This document shows positions 8,073-15,463 of a stretch of DNA of 20,769 nt, piece after piece. A program made the translations under genes and the position numbers. This stretch comes from Acidobacteriaceae bacterium (GTDB lineage: Bacteria; Acidobacteriota; Terriglobia; Terriglobales; Acidobacteriaceae), in NCBI GenBank assembly GCA_003162495.1, contig PMOF01000220.1, positions 1 to 20,769 of the forward strand, in the 5' to 3' direction. The notes below the pieces were generated by a model. That model did not search any database. It was not told the origin of the DNA and was given only the letters and a program-made list of their open reading frames with translations. Each line of letters opens with the position of its first letter. Position 1 is the stretch's first letter.

Positions 8073-9902
8073 TCAAAGGGGATGATTCGTGAGCAGCAAC
8101 TTACCGCCGCTCGTGTTCACGGTGATCAGCTGATCCCTGCCAACCAGGGACGCAAGATCGTCGAGTTGTGTGGCCTTGGCAAAGAGGTAGTACCTGGCTG
8201 GCGTCTGCCAAAGATGCTGCAACTGGGCACTATCGATGAATGGGTTCGCGGATGTCGGCGCATAGGAACCGTAAACCATGCCAAAGAACCGGCCGTTGAG
8301 CAGCAAGGCTGTCCTGTCGGTGTAGAAAAAGACCGACGAGTACCAGAAGTAGTGATGATCGACAATCAGCTCTCCCCGCGGGCATTGATCCAGCGCCCTG
8401 ACCAGGGGACGCGACGAAAGGAAAGGATCGAAGGTGACCATCGCCAGCCTTGCGGCATGAAGGAAAACGACCATCATGATCGCAACCCCAAAGTACGCGT
8501 TCCTTCGCATAGTCCGAAGTGTGCTGACGACGCCAATGAGAAATGCCCCAGCGGCCAATGCAAGCGGGACGCGGAGATAGGCGAATGAATCCAGTGTCAA
8601 ATCCTCCATGTGCCCCAGAGAGAGCTTGTAGGCTGACGGATTATAACTCAGCGCCTGCGAGATATCCCCAGGCGTGGCGACATGACGCACCGCAACCAGG
8701 ATTGCAATCGCGGCCATCGCAGCGATAGCACAAACTACAGTGAGAGTGCGCGTTCCAGCACGCGCCGCCTTGCCATCCAGCGCCATCGCTGCCCCAATAA
8801 GAAGCGCCAGGGCCGGATAAATTGGCATCGAGTAATACTCCTGCGTAGTGGAGAAGGTGAAGAATACCATCACCACCCCAATCAGACACAGAGCCAACAT
8901 CCTGGCCTTTCCGGCACGGTCCACTGGCCGATACGAAAGTCTGAATGCCGCGGGCAGATAGACGCTCCATGGAAAAAGCCAGATCAGGTTGAAGAGCCAG
9001 AAATAAAGCGGCGGAACAGTATCGTAATCGCGTGGATAGCGCAGATTTAAAAATCGAAGCAGTTGCTCATTGATGAAGAAAAACCACAGAAAGCCATGAT
9101 ATTGGCCGGCAATACTCTTCAGGGTAAAGCTGAAATAGGGAGGGTTCCTGAGGGTGGCAAGAATGTGCCATGGAGCAGCGATGAGCAGAACGATCGCAAT
9201 AGCGCGGAAGGGTCGAAGCCGCCTCCAGGTGCGCGCTGCAAAAAGCTGCCGGGTGATGAGAAGGTAGACGAGAGCCGTCCCGATAGGAAACACGATGCCG
9301 ATCAGGCTCTTCAGCAGCAGGCCAATTGCCAGGCAGGCGGCCATGATCGCCGCCCACATCCCGGGGCGCCGCTCCTCCTCTTCCAGTGCATGCAGCAGTG
9401 CCCACAGAGCCAGGATGATGGTCAGGGTAAGCAGGGCATCCGGAAGCAGGATACGAGTAAAGAGAAACAAACCGATGCAGGTAGATAGGCAAAGGCCGGC
9501 ATAAAGGCCGGCGCGCTTTCCGAACGCCCAAACACCGAAAGCTGCAGTCGTCAGGCATAGTGCGATCGCGGACAGCGCAATCGGGATGCGGGCCGACCAG
9601 TCGTACACGCCGAATATCTTGTAGGAAACCGCAATCGTCCAATAGATGAGCGGCGGTTTCTCCAGAAATGGGACCCCATCCAGATGAGCGGTGACCCAGT
9701 CCCCGGAACTCAGCATATTGCGCGCAATCTGGGCCTGCACCGCATCCACGTCATCCATCAGGGACGGCGGAGAAACGATACAGCCGAGATAGATGGCCGC
9801 CGCGAATAGACCGACAATCAGAAGGATGCGTCGATAGCCTACAAGGCGAACGTGGACATCTGCCTGATCGATTGAGGGGTCTGTGCCGAGCTTATATTCC
9901 AT
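8073..9902 (-). CDS. GT39/ArnT-like polyprenyl-phosphate-dependent membrane glycosyltransferase
   Basis: A multi-spanning membrane protein of about 609 residues in the PMT/ArnT superfamily, which moves a sugar from a polyprenyl-phosphate donor to a lipid or protein on the outer face of the membrane. After the first helix it has the family's acidic loop SLMDDVDAVQAQIARNML and then the EKPPLIYW motif. About ten further hydrophobic segments follow, then a soluble C-terminal domain over roughly the last 120 residues. The frame is open to 10013, but the ATG at 9902 gives a short cytoplasmic lead and only a 64-base overlap with the upstream asparagine synthetase gene, so it is preferred. The overlap indicates translational coupling. 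The donor and acceptor sugars are not identifiable; the family is only weakly specific. Confidence 0.85.
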   Translation of the reverse strand: MEYKLGTDPSIDQADVHVRLVGYRRILLIVGLFAAAIYLGCIVSPPSLMDDVDAVQAQIARNMLSSGDWVTAHLDGVPFLEKPPLIYWTIAVSYKIFGVYDWSARIPIALSAIALCLTTAAFGVWAFGKRAGLYAGLCLSTCIGLFLFTRILLPDALLTLTIILALWALLHALEEEERRPGMWAAIMAACLAIGLLLKSLIGIVFPIGTALVYLLITRQLFAARTWRRLRPFRAIAIVLLIAAPWHILATLRNPPYFSFTLKSIAGQYHGFLWFFFINEQLLRFLNLRYPRDYDTVPPLYFWLFNLIWLFPWSVYLPAAFRLSYRPVDRAGKARMLALCLIGVVMVFFTFSTTQEYYSMPIYPALALLIGAAMALDGKAARAGTRTLTVVCAIAAMAAIAILVAVRHVATPGDISQALSYNPSAYKLSLGHMEDLTLDSFAYLRVPLALAAGAFLIGVVSTLRTMRRNAYFGVAIMMVVFLHAARLAMVTFDPFLSSRPLVRALDQCPRGELIVDHHYFWYSSVFFYTDRTALLLNGRFFGMVYGSYAPTSANPFIDSAQLQHLWQTPARYYLFAKATQLDDLASLVGRDQLITVNTSGGKLLLTNHPL

Positions 9903-11752
9903 CGCTTCATCCAAAGGAACAAAATCATAAGACCCCAGAGATGGTAGCCAACGCTGATGGTCCGGTTCATATGCAGTTTTGTAAGATTGCGGATCGTGTC
10001 CATCGAAAACCACTCAGAGTGTTCCGACTCCGCATAATCGAGCGCCTCAAAGAGCATGCCGCGAAGCGGTCCGCGAAACCACTCGTGCGTCGGGATGTCA
10101 AAGCCGATTTTCCCGCGGCGGGTAATTGCAGGGGTCAGCTTTGACCTCATTAACTCTTTGAGTAAATACTTCTGCCGGTTACCTCGAATTTTCATCTCCG
10201 TGGGGATTCTTGCAGCGAACTCGATAATGCGGTGGTCGAGAAATGGCGGCCGCACCTCAACTGCATGGGCCATGCTCATGCGGTCCGACTTCACAAGAAT
10301 ATCGTCGGGAAGAAAGTACGTCTGATCGAACTCCAGGAAAGGCGCGATCCCGTCCCCAGGCAGTCTGGCTCGCAATCCCGAAACAATGTCCAGCAGTGTA
10401 CCGGGAAGGGGCACGTTCAGCAGACTGGCTTTTTCAGCTTGCGAAAAGGCTCCGTTCCAGTAGACGTGTGCCTGCTCCGCCGGAAGAAGGCTTCCTTGCA
10501 ACAATCTCTTCAGCTTGTATTCAAAGCTGATTTTTTCATTGGAGCCGGGCCAGGCGCGCAGAGACCGCAGCACCCAGCGAATCGCATCCGGGGGCGCATG
10601 CCGTAACCGTCCTCCAATGCGGTTCGCCCGGTAGGTCAGGTAGCCGCCAAAGATCTCGTCCGCGCCTTCTCCGCTGAAAGCCACAGTACAGCGTGTCTTG
10701 CAAAGCTTGGAAAGAAACCAGACAGGCAACGCCCCTGAATCCGCGCTCGGCTCATCGGAATAGTAGGGAATCTCATGAATGGCGCCTTCCAGATCCTGCT
10801 CCAGATTCAGATCCAGCTGTTCATGCTCGGTGCCGTATTGCTTGACGACTTCACCAATGTAGGCTGACTCGTCGAAGCTGTGGCCGCGGAAAGAAATGGA
10901 AAACGTGCGCAACCTCGAACTGGAGGCCTGCGTTGCGTAGTGCAGAATGGTGGACGAGTCGAGCCCTCCGCTTATCCATACGCCAAGCGGCACGTCCGAC
11001 ATCATGTGCTCGCGAACGGATCGCTCCAGGAGCAGATCGAGCTCCGACTTCGCATCTTCAAGCGACACCGGTTCAGGCGCAATCTCCGGTATGCGCCAGT
11101 AAGCATGCTTCGTGACGTAACCGTTGCGCCATTCAAGCCAATAGCCGGGAGGCAGTTTTTCGATACCATCGACCAGCGTCCAAGGAGACGGCACGTAATT
11201 CATCGACAGATAGGAATCCAGGCCCTCCAGGCTAAGTCGCCGCTCTATTTCAGGATGAATCAGAATCCCCTTCAGTTCGGACGCGAAAAACAGATCCTCT
11301 CCGCGCTCGGCAATATACAGAGGCTTGATTCCGATTCGATCGCGGGCCAGAATAAGCCTGCGCCTGGAATTACACCAGATGGCGACGGCAAACATTCCCC
11401 TCAGCCGTTCAAAGCAGTCGGTGTCCCATTCAAGAAAGGCGTGGAGCACCGTTTCGGTGTCGCAATGCGTCTCAAAACGGTGACCGCGCGATTCGAGTGC
11501 TTTGCGAATCTCCAGATGATTGTAAATTTCGCCGTTGAAAACGATCACCGTGTCGCGATCTTCAGAAAAGATCGGCTGATCGCCCGCGGCCAGATCGATA
11601 ATTTTGAGACGGCTCGCCCCCAGACAGCAGGCTTGTGCTTGATAGACGCCCTGCTGGTCCGGTCCGCGATGAAGCAGGGTTGCAGTTGCCCGCCGGATGC
11701 GCTCTGCATCGGGAGACCAACTCTTCGCCGTGAATCCGACAATGCCGCACAT
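9839..11752 (-). CDS. asnB: Asparagine synthetase (glutamine-hydrolysing)
   Basis: A 637-residue two-domain amidotransferase. The N-terminal Ntn glutaminase begins MCGIVGF with nucleophile C2 and carries RGPD (29-32), NGEIYN (73-78) and CDTE (97-100). The C-terminal synthetase has the PP-loop SGGLDSS (261-267) and SGEGADEIFGGY. Family chemistry: ATP-dependent amide transfer from glutamine to aspartate. Members inside polysaccharide and glycolipid clusters often amidate other carboxylates, such as uronic acids. Here it overlaps the GT39 gene, which favours such a specialised role, but that is inference. The start is fixed by the catalytic cysteine; no strong Shine-Dalgarno is visible. The last roughly 20 residues extend past the usual end and form the overlap with the next gene. 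Confidence 0.93.
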   Translation of the reverse strand: MCGIVGFTAKSWSPDAERIRRATATLLHRGPDQQGVYQAQACCLGASRLKIIDLAAGDQPIFSEDRDTVIVFNGEIYNHLEIRKALESRGHRFETHCDTETVLHAFLEWDTDCFERLRGMFAVAIWCNSRRRLILARDRIGIKPLYIAERGEDLFFASELKGILIHPEIERRLSLEGLDSYLSMNYVPSPWTLVDGIEKLPPGYWLEWRNGYVTKHAYWRIPEIAPEPVSLEDAKSELDLLLERSVREHMMSDVPLGVWISGGLDSSTILHYATQASSSRLRTFSISFRGHSFDESAYIGEVVKQYGTEHEQLDLNLEQDLEGAIHEIPYYSDEPSADSGALPVWFLSKLCKTRCTVAFSGEGADEIFGGYLTYRANRIGGRLRHAPPDAIRWVLRSLRAWPGSNEKISFEYKLKRLLQGSLLPAEQAHVYWNGAFSQAEKASLLNVPLPGTLLDIVSGLRARLPGDGIAPFLEFDQTYFLPDDILVKSDRMSMAHAVEVRPPFLDHRIIEFAARIPTEMKIRGNRQKYLLKELMRSKLTPAITRRGKIGFDIPTHEWFRGPLRGMLFEALDYAESEHSEWFSMDTIRNLTKLHMNRTISVGYHLWGLMILFLWMKRWNISSAQTPQSIRQMSTFAL

Positions 11753-11814
11753 TTGATAAGGGAAGTTTTGACGAACTATTCAGCTTTTCAAAACAGGCGA
11801 AAAGTAATTGAAAG

Positions 11815-11843
11815 ATCGTAGCATAGCGACCTTGGGCGCGCAA
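11815..11843 (-). promoter_or_regulatory. Candidate extended -10 promoter for the asparagine synthetase gene
   Basis: On the minus strand, TTGCGC (11843-11838), a 17-base spacer ending in TGC, and TACGAT (11820-11815) form an extended -10 arrangement. The leader to the ATG at 11752 would be about 55 bases. The -35 match is only TTG, so confidence is limited. Confidence 0.33.
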
Positions 11844-11979
11844 AACGTGCAAGGCGCGTCCATCTGCAGCCGGCTTGGCCTGCCGTCTGTTGCGCCAGCC
11901 GATAGCCATGCGATGAACTATACTCGAAAATGAGCATCCGACCCGCCAACTCACCGAAGGACTGAAAGGACATAGTTGT

Positions 11980-12831
11980 TTGGCATTCCTGGCACCGCAC
12001 ACCTGGGCTCGCCGAGCACGTTTCGCGCTGATTGCCGGGGTCTGCCTGGCGGCTATGTGCGGTCTCATCCTTTCTCCACCCATGCCGTTGGGGCCCGGCT
12101 ACCACGATTTCGCGGACAAGAGAACGATGCTCGGAATCCCCAACGCCCTCGACGTTCTTTCCAACATCCCATTTTTTGTCGTCGGTGCCTGGGGACTCCT
12201 CTGGCTGATTGGCAAGTCGAGCCGCTCATTTTTCCTCGACGCTCGGGAGCGCGCGCCTTATCTGGTGTTTTTCGCGGGCGTTTTGCTCACCGGCATAGGT
12301 TCCTTCTGGTATCACATGGCCCCCTCGAATAGCCGGCTTCCATGGGACCTGTTGCCGATGACTTGTTCCTTCATTTCAATGGTTGTGAGCGCGTACATGG
12401 AACGAGTGAGTTTGCGCAGCGGGCTGCTCATGCTGGGTCCCATGCTGTTGCTCGGCATATCCACCGTTGTGTACTGGTATATCTCGAGCTGGCTCGGGCA
12501 TGGTGACTATAAGTACTATCTCTTTGTCCAGTTCTTCTCACCCGTCGTCCTGGCATTGATCATCGGATTATTTCCGCCGCGCTATACAGGCATCAGCTAC
12601 CTTGTGGTCGCGTTCGGTCTCTACTTAGCGGCCAAGCTTTTCGAAGTTTGCGATTACTCGATTTACCAGCAACTCGGTCACCTCGTGAGCGGCCACGCGC
12701 TGAAGCATGTGACGGCTGCGGTGGCTTGCTATTGGATTTTGAAAATGCTCTGGCATCGTCGTCCCATCCAGCCGTCGGGCTCCCTGAGCTCGCCGCGTGG
12801 CGTAAAAACGATGTCGCTATCCCAGCACTGA
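11980..12831 (+). CDS. Alkaline ceramidase-like membrane hydrolase (CREST superfamily)
   Basis: A 283-residue seven-helix membrane protein of the ceramidase/CREST superfamily (PF05875 type), which in characterised members hydrolyses the ceramide amide with a zinc ion inside the membrane. Visible are PNALDVLSNIPFFVVG (54-69), GIGSFWYHMAP with S108 and H112, WDLLPMT with D123, and GHALKH with H239 and H243. These are the serine, aspartate and three-histidine residues expected for the zinc site. It starts at TTG, supported by AAGGA nine bases upstream. The methyltransferase gene begins 16 bases after its stop, so the two form an operon divergent from asnB. Bacterial members are rarely characterised; the substrate could be a ceramide or another lipid amide. 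Confidence 0.83.
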   Translation: MAFLAPHTWARRARFALIAGVCLAAMCGLILSPPMPLGPGYHDFADKRTMLGIPNALDVLSNIPFFVVGAWGLLWLIGKSSRSFFLDARERAPYLVFFAGVLLTGIGSFWYHMAPSNSRLPWDLLPMTCSFISMVVSAYMERVSLRSGLLMLGPMLLLGISTVVYWYISSWLGHGDYKYYLFVQFFSPVVLALIIGLFPPRYTGISYLVVAFGLYLAAKLFEVCDYSIYQQLGHLVSGHALKHVTAAVACYWILKMLWHRRPIQPSGSLSSPRGVKTMSLSQH

Positions 12832-12847
12832 TTCCTTGGAGACTTGG

Positions 12848-13843
12848 GTGAAAACAGCCCTTTTGCCCCTTCTGATCTGTTGCAACTGCCATCGCGGCGG
12901 ATTTCAAATGCTTACAGAAAAAGTTGAGGGCGCTGAAGTGATGGAAGGCAGCCTGGTCTGCCCGAATTGCGCCAGTACGTTCCCGGTCATCCGCGGCATT
13001 CCACGTTTCCTGCGCCAAGCCCTGAATGCCGAACAGAAGGCAACCGCAGCGGCTTTTGGCTACGAGTGGACGCACTATTCGCAACTCACCGAGGCCGACC
13101 GCGGAGAATTCCTCGCGTGGATTTCTCCGCTGACCCCGGCCGACTTCAAGGATGAGGTCGTTCTCGATGCCGGCTGTGGCAAGGGCCGGCACATCTATCT
13201 CGCCGCCCAGTTCGGCGCGCGCACGGTCGTCGGTGTCGATCTCTCCGATGCCGTTGAGGCCGCGTTTCGCAACACCCGCGATTTGCCCAATGTCCATGTG
13301 ATCCAGGCTGACATTCTGGATCTCCCATTCCATAATCCCTTCAGCCTGGCATACAGCATCGGAGTCATTCATCACCTTCCGGTTCCGAAACAAGGATTTC
13401 TCGCACTTTCAAGCCACGTGCGGCCGGGCGGACGCATCTCCACCTGGGTCTATGGCAAGGAAGGAAATCGCTGGATCGAGCAATTCGTCGATCCCGTGCG
13501 CAAGAATGTCACGTCGCGTCTGCCTGGAGTCATAACCCGCTGCCTTAGTTTCCCTCCCGCGGTGCTGCTCTATGCGGGATTGAAATTGCTCTATGCGCCC
13601 GCCAGGACTCGGCCTGCGCTCAAGAACAGTTTGCCGTATGCCGACTATCTCTGCTCCATCTCCGAATACACATTTGCTGAAAACTTCTGGAATGTATTCG
13701 ACCAGCTTGTAGCGCCTACCGCTTACTATCACAGCCGGGAAGAAGTAACGGACTGGTTTAATACGGCGGGCATCCAGCAAGTGAAAATTGAACGTCACAA
13801 TGGAAACAGCTGGCGTGGTACCGGCCTGATGCCGCTCGCTTGA
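12848..13843 (+). CDS. Zinc-ribbon (Trm112-like) plus class I SAM methyltransferase
   Basis: A 331-residue protein. An N-terminal Trm112-like zinc ribbon is marked by C11-C12-x-C14 and C38-x2-C41, followed by FPVIRGIPRFL. A Rossmann methyltransferase follows: motif I DAGCGKGRH (107-115), acidic residue D131 in VGVDLSD, ADILDLPF, and the VIHHLP stretch after motif II. The C-terminal 140 residues are hydrophobic in part and atypical for small-molecule methyltransferases, suggesting a membrane-associated or lipid-related substrate; this is inference. The GTG at 12848 is preferred over an upstream TTG at 12836 because GGAG (12838-12841) is six bases before it. It is co-transcribed with the ceramidase-like gene. 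Confidence 0.85.
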   Translation: MKTALLPLLICCNCHRGGFQMLTEKVEGAEVMEGSLVCPNCASTFPVIRGIPRFLRQALNAEQKATAAAFGYEWTHYSQLTEADRGEFLAWISPLTPADFKDEVVLDAGCGKGRHIYLAAQFGARTVVGVDLSDAVEAAFRNTRDLPNVHVIQADILDLPFHNPFSLAYSIGVIHHLPVPKQGFLALSSHVRPGGRISTWVYGKEGNRWIEQFVDPVRKNVTSRLPGVITRCLSFPPAVLLYAGLKLLYAPARTRPALKNSLPYADYLCSISEYTFAENFWNVFDQLVAPTAYYHSREEVTDWFNTAGIQQVKIERHNGNSWRGTGLMPLA

Positions 13844-13945
13844 CTTCTACCCAGGGAAAAACAGAAATGCCGGACAGGAACACCCGGTTCAATTCCGCCT
13901 GCTGGGCTAGGTCTTTGATCGCTTGTTCTTATATCAGCTCCGTGC

Positions 13946-13981
13946 CCCATCCTTTCGCCTTTTTGCTGGCGAAAGGGTGGG
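13946..13981. repeat. 14-bp-stem inverted repeat with 8-base loop
   Basis: CCCATCCTTTCGCC (13946-13959) faces GGCGAAAGGGTGGG (13968-13981). Thirteen of 14 pairs are perfect and the remaining one is a T-G wobble. The loop is TTTTTGCT. It lies about 100 bases after the methyltransferase stop. It could end that transcript, but there is no T tract after the stem, so it may instead be a dispersed repeat. Confidence 0.7.
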
Positions 13982-14104
13982 AAACCACGAACCCCAAAGC
14001 ACGAAATCACACGGTCAGAGAACTTGCCCCCTGAGGAGAGACTTCTTCGAACTGACCGATTCCCGGGCTTTAACCCTGAAATGCCCTGTGGTAGACTTCG
14101 CCCG

Positions 14105-14177
14105 TTCTTCCCGGAAGCCCCCTTCTTCTCGGCGGGTCCTTTCTTCCCGGAGGGCCCCTTTCTTCCCGGAGGGAAGG
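14105..14177. repeat. Four-unit tandem repeat, 18-19 bp period
   Basis: Units begin TTCTTCCCGG (second unit TTCTTCTCGG) at 14105, 14123, 14141 and 14160, with variable G/C-rich remainders. The last two units are most alike (CCCGGAGGG). A short minisatellite in the rpmI upstream region. Confidence 0.75.
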
Positions 14178-14188
14178 TGCGAAAATAG

Positions 14189-14217
14189 CCCCGGATGGAG
14201 CGAAGCGGAATCCGGGG
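14189..14217. repeat. Inverted repeat CCCCGGAT...ATCCGGGG
   Basis: A perfect 8-bp stem (14189-14196 with 14210-14217) encloses a 13-base purine-rich loop, GGAGCGAAGCGGA. It directly follows the tandem repeat. It could be a REP-like unit; its function is unknown. Confidence 0.65.
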
Positions 14218-14335
14218 AAGTCCCACCCGTTCTGATCTCGCATCCCGTAGGGCCGCGGCGAACCTCCATCTTGCTGCTTGAGCCATGTGCATCCCATTGA
14301 CCTCGATCCCTCTGGCGGGAAAAATCTCCTTACGG

Positions 14336-14341
14336 TATACT
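14336..14341 (+). promoter_or_regulatory. Possible -10 element for rpmI-rplT
   Basis: TATACT matches five of six -10 consensus bases, about 100 bases before the rpmI start. No good -35 is found at 17 bases (TGGCGG). The predicted leader contains a small hairpin, GAGAC-CCCT-GTCTC (14365-14378). Confidence 0.3.
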
Positions 14342-14441
14342 AATCAAAGCCTCAAGAGGGCAGGGAGACCCCTGTCTCACGGGCCACGCGTCAGGGAGCC
14401 AGAGCAGCAACCGGCCAACCCCGGCGGACAAAGAGAAGAAA

Positions 14442-14639
14442 ATGCCCAAGTTGAAGACCCATACGGGCGCGGCCAAGCGCTTCAGCAAGACTGGCACCGG
14501 CAAAATCAAGCGGGGCCAGACGAAGACGCGGCACATCCTTACTTCGAAATCGCCAAAATCGAAGCGCAAGCTGGGCAGGACCCTGCTTGTCTCCGACGGC
14601 GACTACAAGAAGGTAGCGCGCATGATTCCCTACGCCTGA
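14442..14639 (+). CDS. rpmI: 50S ribosomal protein bL35
   Basis: A 65-residue, lysine- and arginine-rich ribosomal protein with the full family pattern: [14 protein letters not shown] at the N-terminus, the [16 protein letters not shown] middle and the [10 protein letters not shown] ending. It is the normal length. The start is preceded by an AGAGAAG purine run. In most bacteria infC precedes rpmI; here the upstream 598 bases are repeats and non-coding sequence, so infC is not in this cluster. It is followed by rplT after an unusually long 245-base spacer. Confidence 0.97.
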   Translation: MPKLKTHTGAAKRFSKTGTGKIKRGQTKTRHILTSKSPKSKRKLGRTLLVSDGDYKKVARMIPYA

Positions 14640-14884
14640 TCGTTGCGCCCGGCGCCCTTGGGGAGTCGGCGCTTCCGGGCCCGCAGTCGAATCCGCCCCA
14701 GGTCAAAACCGGGACGGACCGGGCCCCCGGCAGTCCGGGCTGACGTTCAGCCCATAAGTCCAAGTGGATGGACCGCCGAGAGATTCAGGCTTGTTAAAAG
14801 CGAGTGAAGAGGTTTACCGCCCTCAGCAATGAAGGCCTCCTGCCTCCAGCCGCGTAACCGACGCAACCAAATGGAGAAGAAACA
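14640..14884 (+). promoter_or_regulatory. Long structured rpmI-rplT spacer, possible bL20 leader
   Basis: This 245-base spacer contains CCGGGCCC, CCGGGCCCCCGG and a perfect hairpin GGGCTGA-CGT-TCAGCCC (14735-14751 region) before the rplT Shine-Dalgarno. bL20 is known to repress its own operon through leader structures in several phyla. Whether this is such a site is inference, because no known leader class was recognised by eye. Confidence 0.35.
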
Positions 14885-15265
14885 ATGCCCCGCGTAAAAC
14901 GCAGTACCAAGAGGAACGACCGCCGGAAGAAGATTCTCGAGCGGGCAAGCGGCTACTTCCTAACCAAATCCAAGCTCTACCAGGCAGCCCAGGAAGCCGT
15001 CGAGCGCGGCCTGAAGTTCGCCTACACCGGCCGCAAGCAGAAGAAACGCCAGTTCCGCTCCCTGTGGATCGTCCGCATCTCCGCCGCCGCCAAGCTGAAC
15101 GGCACCAGCTACTCGCTGTTCATCAATGGACTGAAGAAGGCCGGCATCGAGCTCGACCGCAAAATCCTCGCCGACATCGCCGTAAAGGACGCCGCCGGCT
15201 TCACCGACCTGGTCGGCAAAGCCAAGTCGGCCCTGGCAGCCGCCGAGAAGAAAGCCGCCGCTTAA
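14885..15265 (+). CDS. rplT: 50S ribosomal protein bL20
   Basis: A 126-residue ribosomal protein needed early in 50S assembly. It has the basic N-terminal extension [18 protein letters not shown], the [19 protein letters not shown] core (given as a landmark near residues 47-65), the [13 protein letters not shown] and [21 protein letters not shown] segments, and an alanine/lysine-rich tail slightly longer than usual. GGAGAA lies about six bases before the ATG. It is the last gene of the rpmI-rplT unit and is followed by a strong palindromic terminator. Confidence 0.98.
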   Translation: MPRVKRSTKRNDRRKKILERASGYFLTKSKLYQAAQEAVERGLKFAYTGRKQKKRQFRSLWIVRISAAAKLNGTSYSLFINGLKKAGIELDRKILADIAVKDAAGFTDLVGKAKSALAAAEKKAAA

Positions 15266-15285
15266 GCCGGCTTTCCCAAAAAATC

Positions 15286-15319
15286 AAACGGCCCGGAATC
15301 GATCGATTCCGGGCCGTTT
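15286..15319. terminator. Perfect 34-bp palindrome, probable rplT terminator
   Basis: AAACGGCCCGGAATCGA (15286-15302) is followed directly by its exact reverse complement (15303-15319). This gives a GC-rich stem with A tracts before and TTT after, 20 bases beyond the rplT stop. The A/T flanks are short, but the layout is that of a terminator usable from both strands, and a minus-strand gene ends toward it from the other side. Confidence 0.75.
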
Positions 15320-15364
15320 CGCATTCATCCGCCTGTAAGGTGCCTGAAAGCTGCTGTGTGTCAG

Positions 15365-15417
15365 GGTACGACTTCAGTCGTGCCGAAAAGGGCTGGGAAA
15401 ATTGTGGGCTTTAGCCC
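15365..15417 (+). repeat. Paired-hairpin dispersed element, copy D
   Basis: Hairpin 1 is GGTACGAC-TTCA-GTCGTGCC (15365-15384; seven Watson-Crick pairs and one T-G wobble). Hairpin 2 is GGGC-TTTA-GCCC (15406-15417). The loops start 37 bases apart. It lies in the convergent gap between rplT and the hydrolase gene, after the rplT palindrome. Confidence 0.8.
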
Positions 15418-15463
15418 CTGCGAAATCTTTCTCAACTCCCGCTGACAAATCCTGAAACAAACT

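Larger units (their letters stand above)
13844..14441. other. 598-base repeat-rich gap upstream of rpmI
   Basis: No convincing gene was found. In order it contains a long hairpin (13946-13981), a GGGCTTTAACCC sequence near 14070 resembling half of the paired-hairpin element, a four-unit tandem repeat (14105-14177), an 8-bp-stem inverted repeat (14189-14217), a -10-like TATACT (14336) and the rpmI leader. Open frames through it follow the repeats and look non-coding. Confidence 0.6.

Noticed and set aside
14015..14297. Overlapping long open frames on both strands at 14015-14297
   Set aside because: They arise from the 18-19-bp repeat, which keeps frames open. Residue patterns are repetitive and no start signal supports them.
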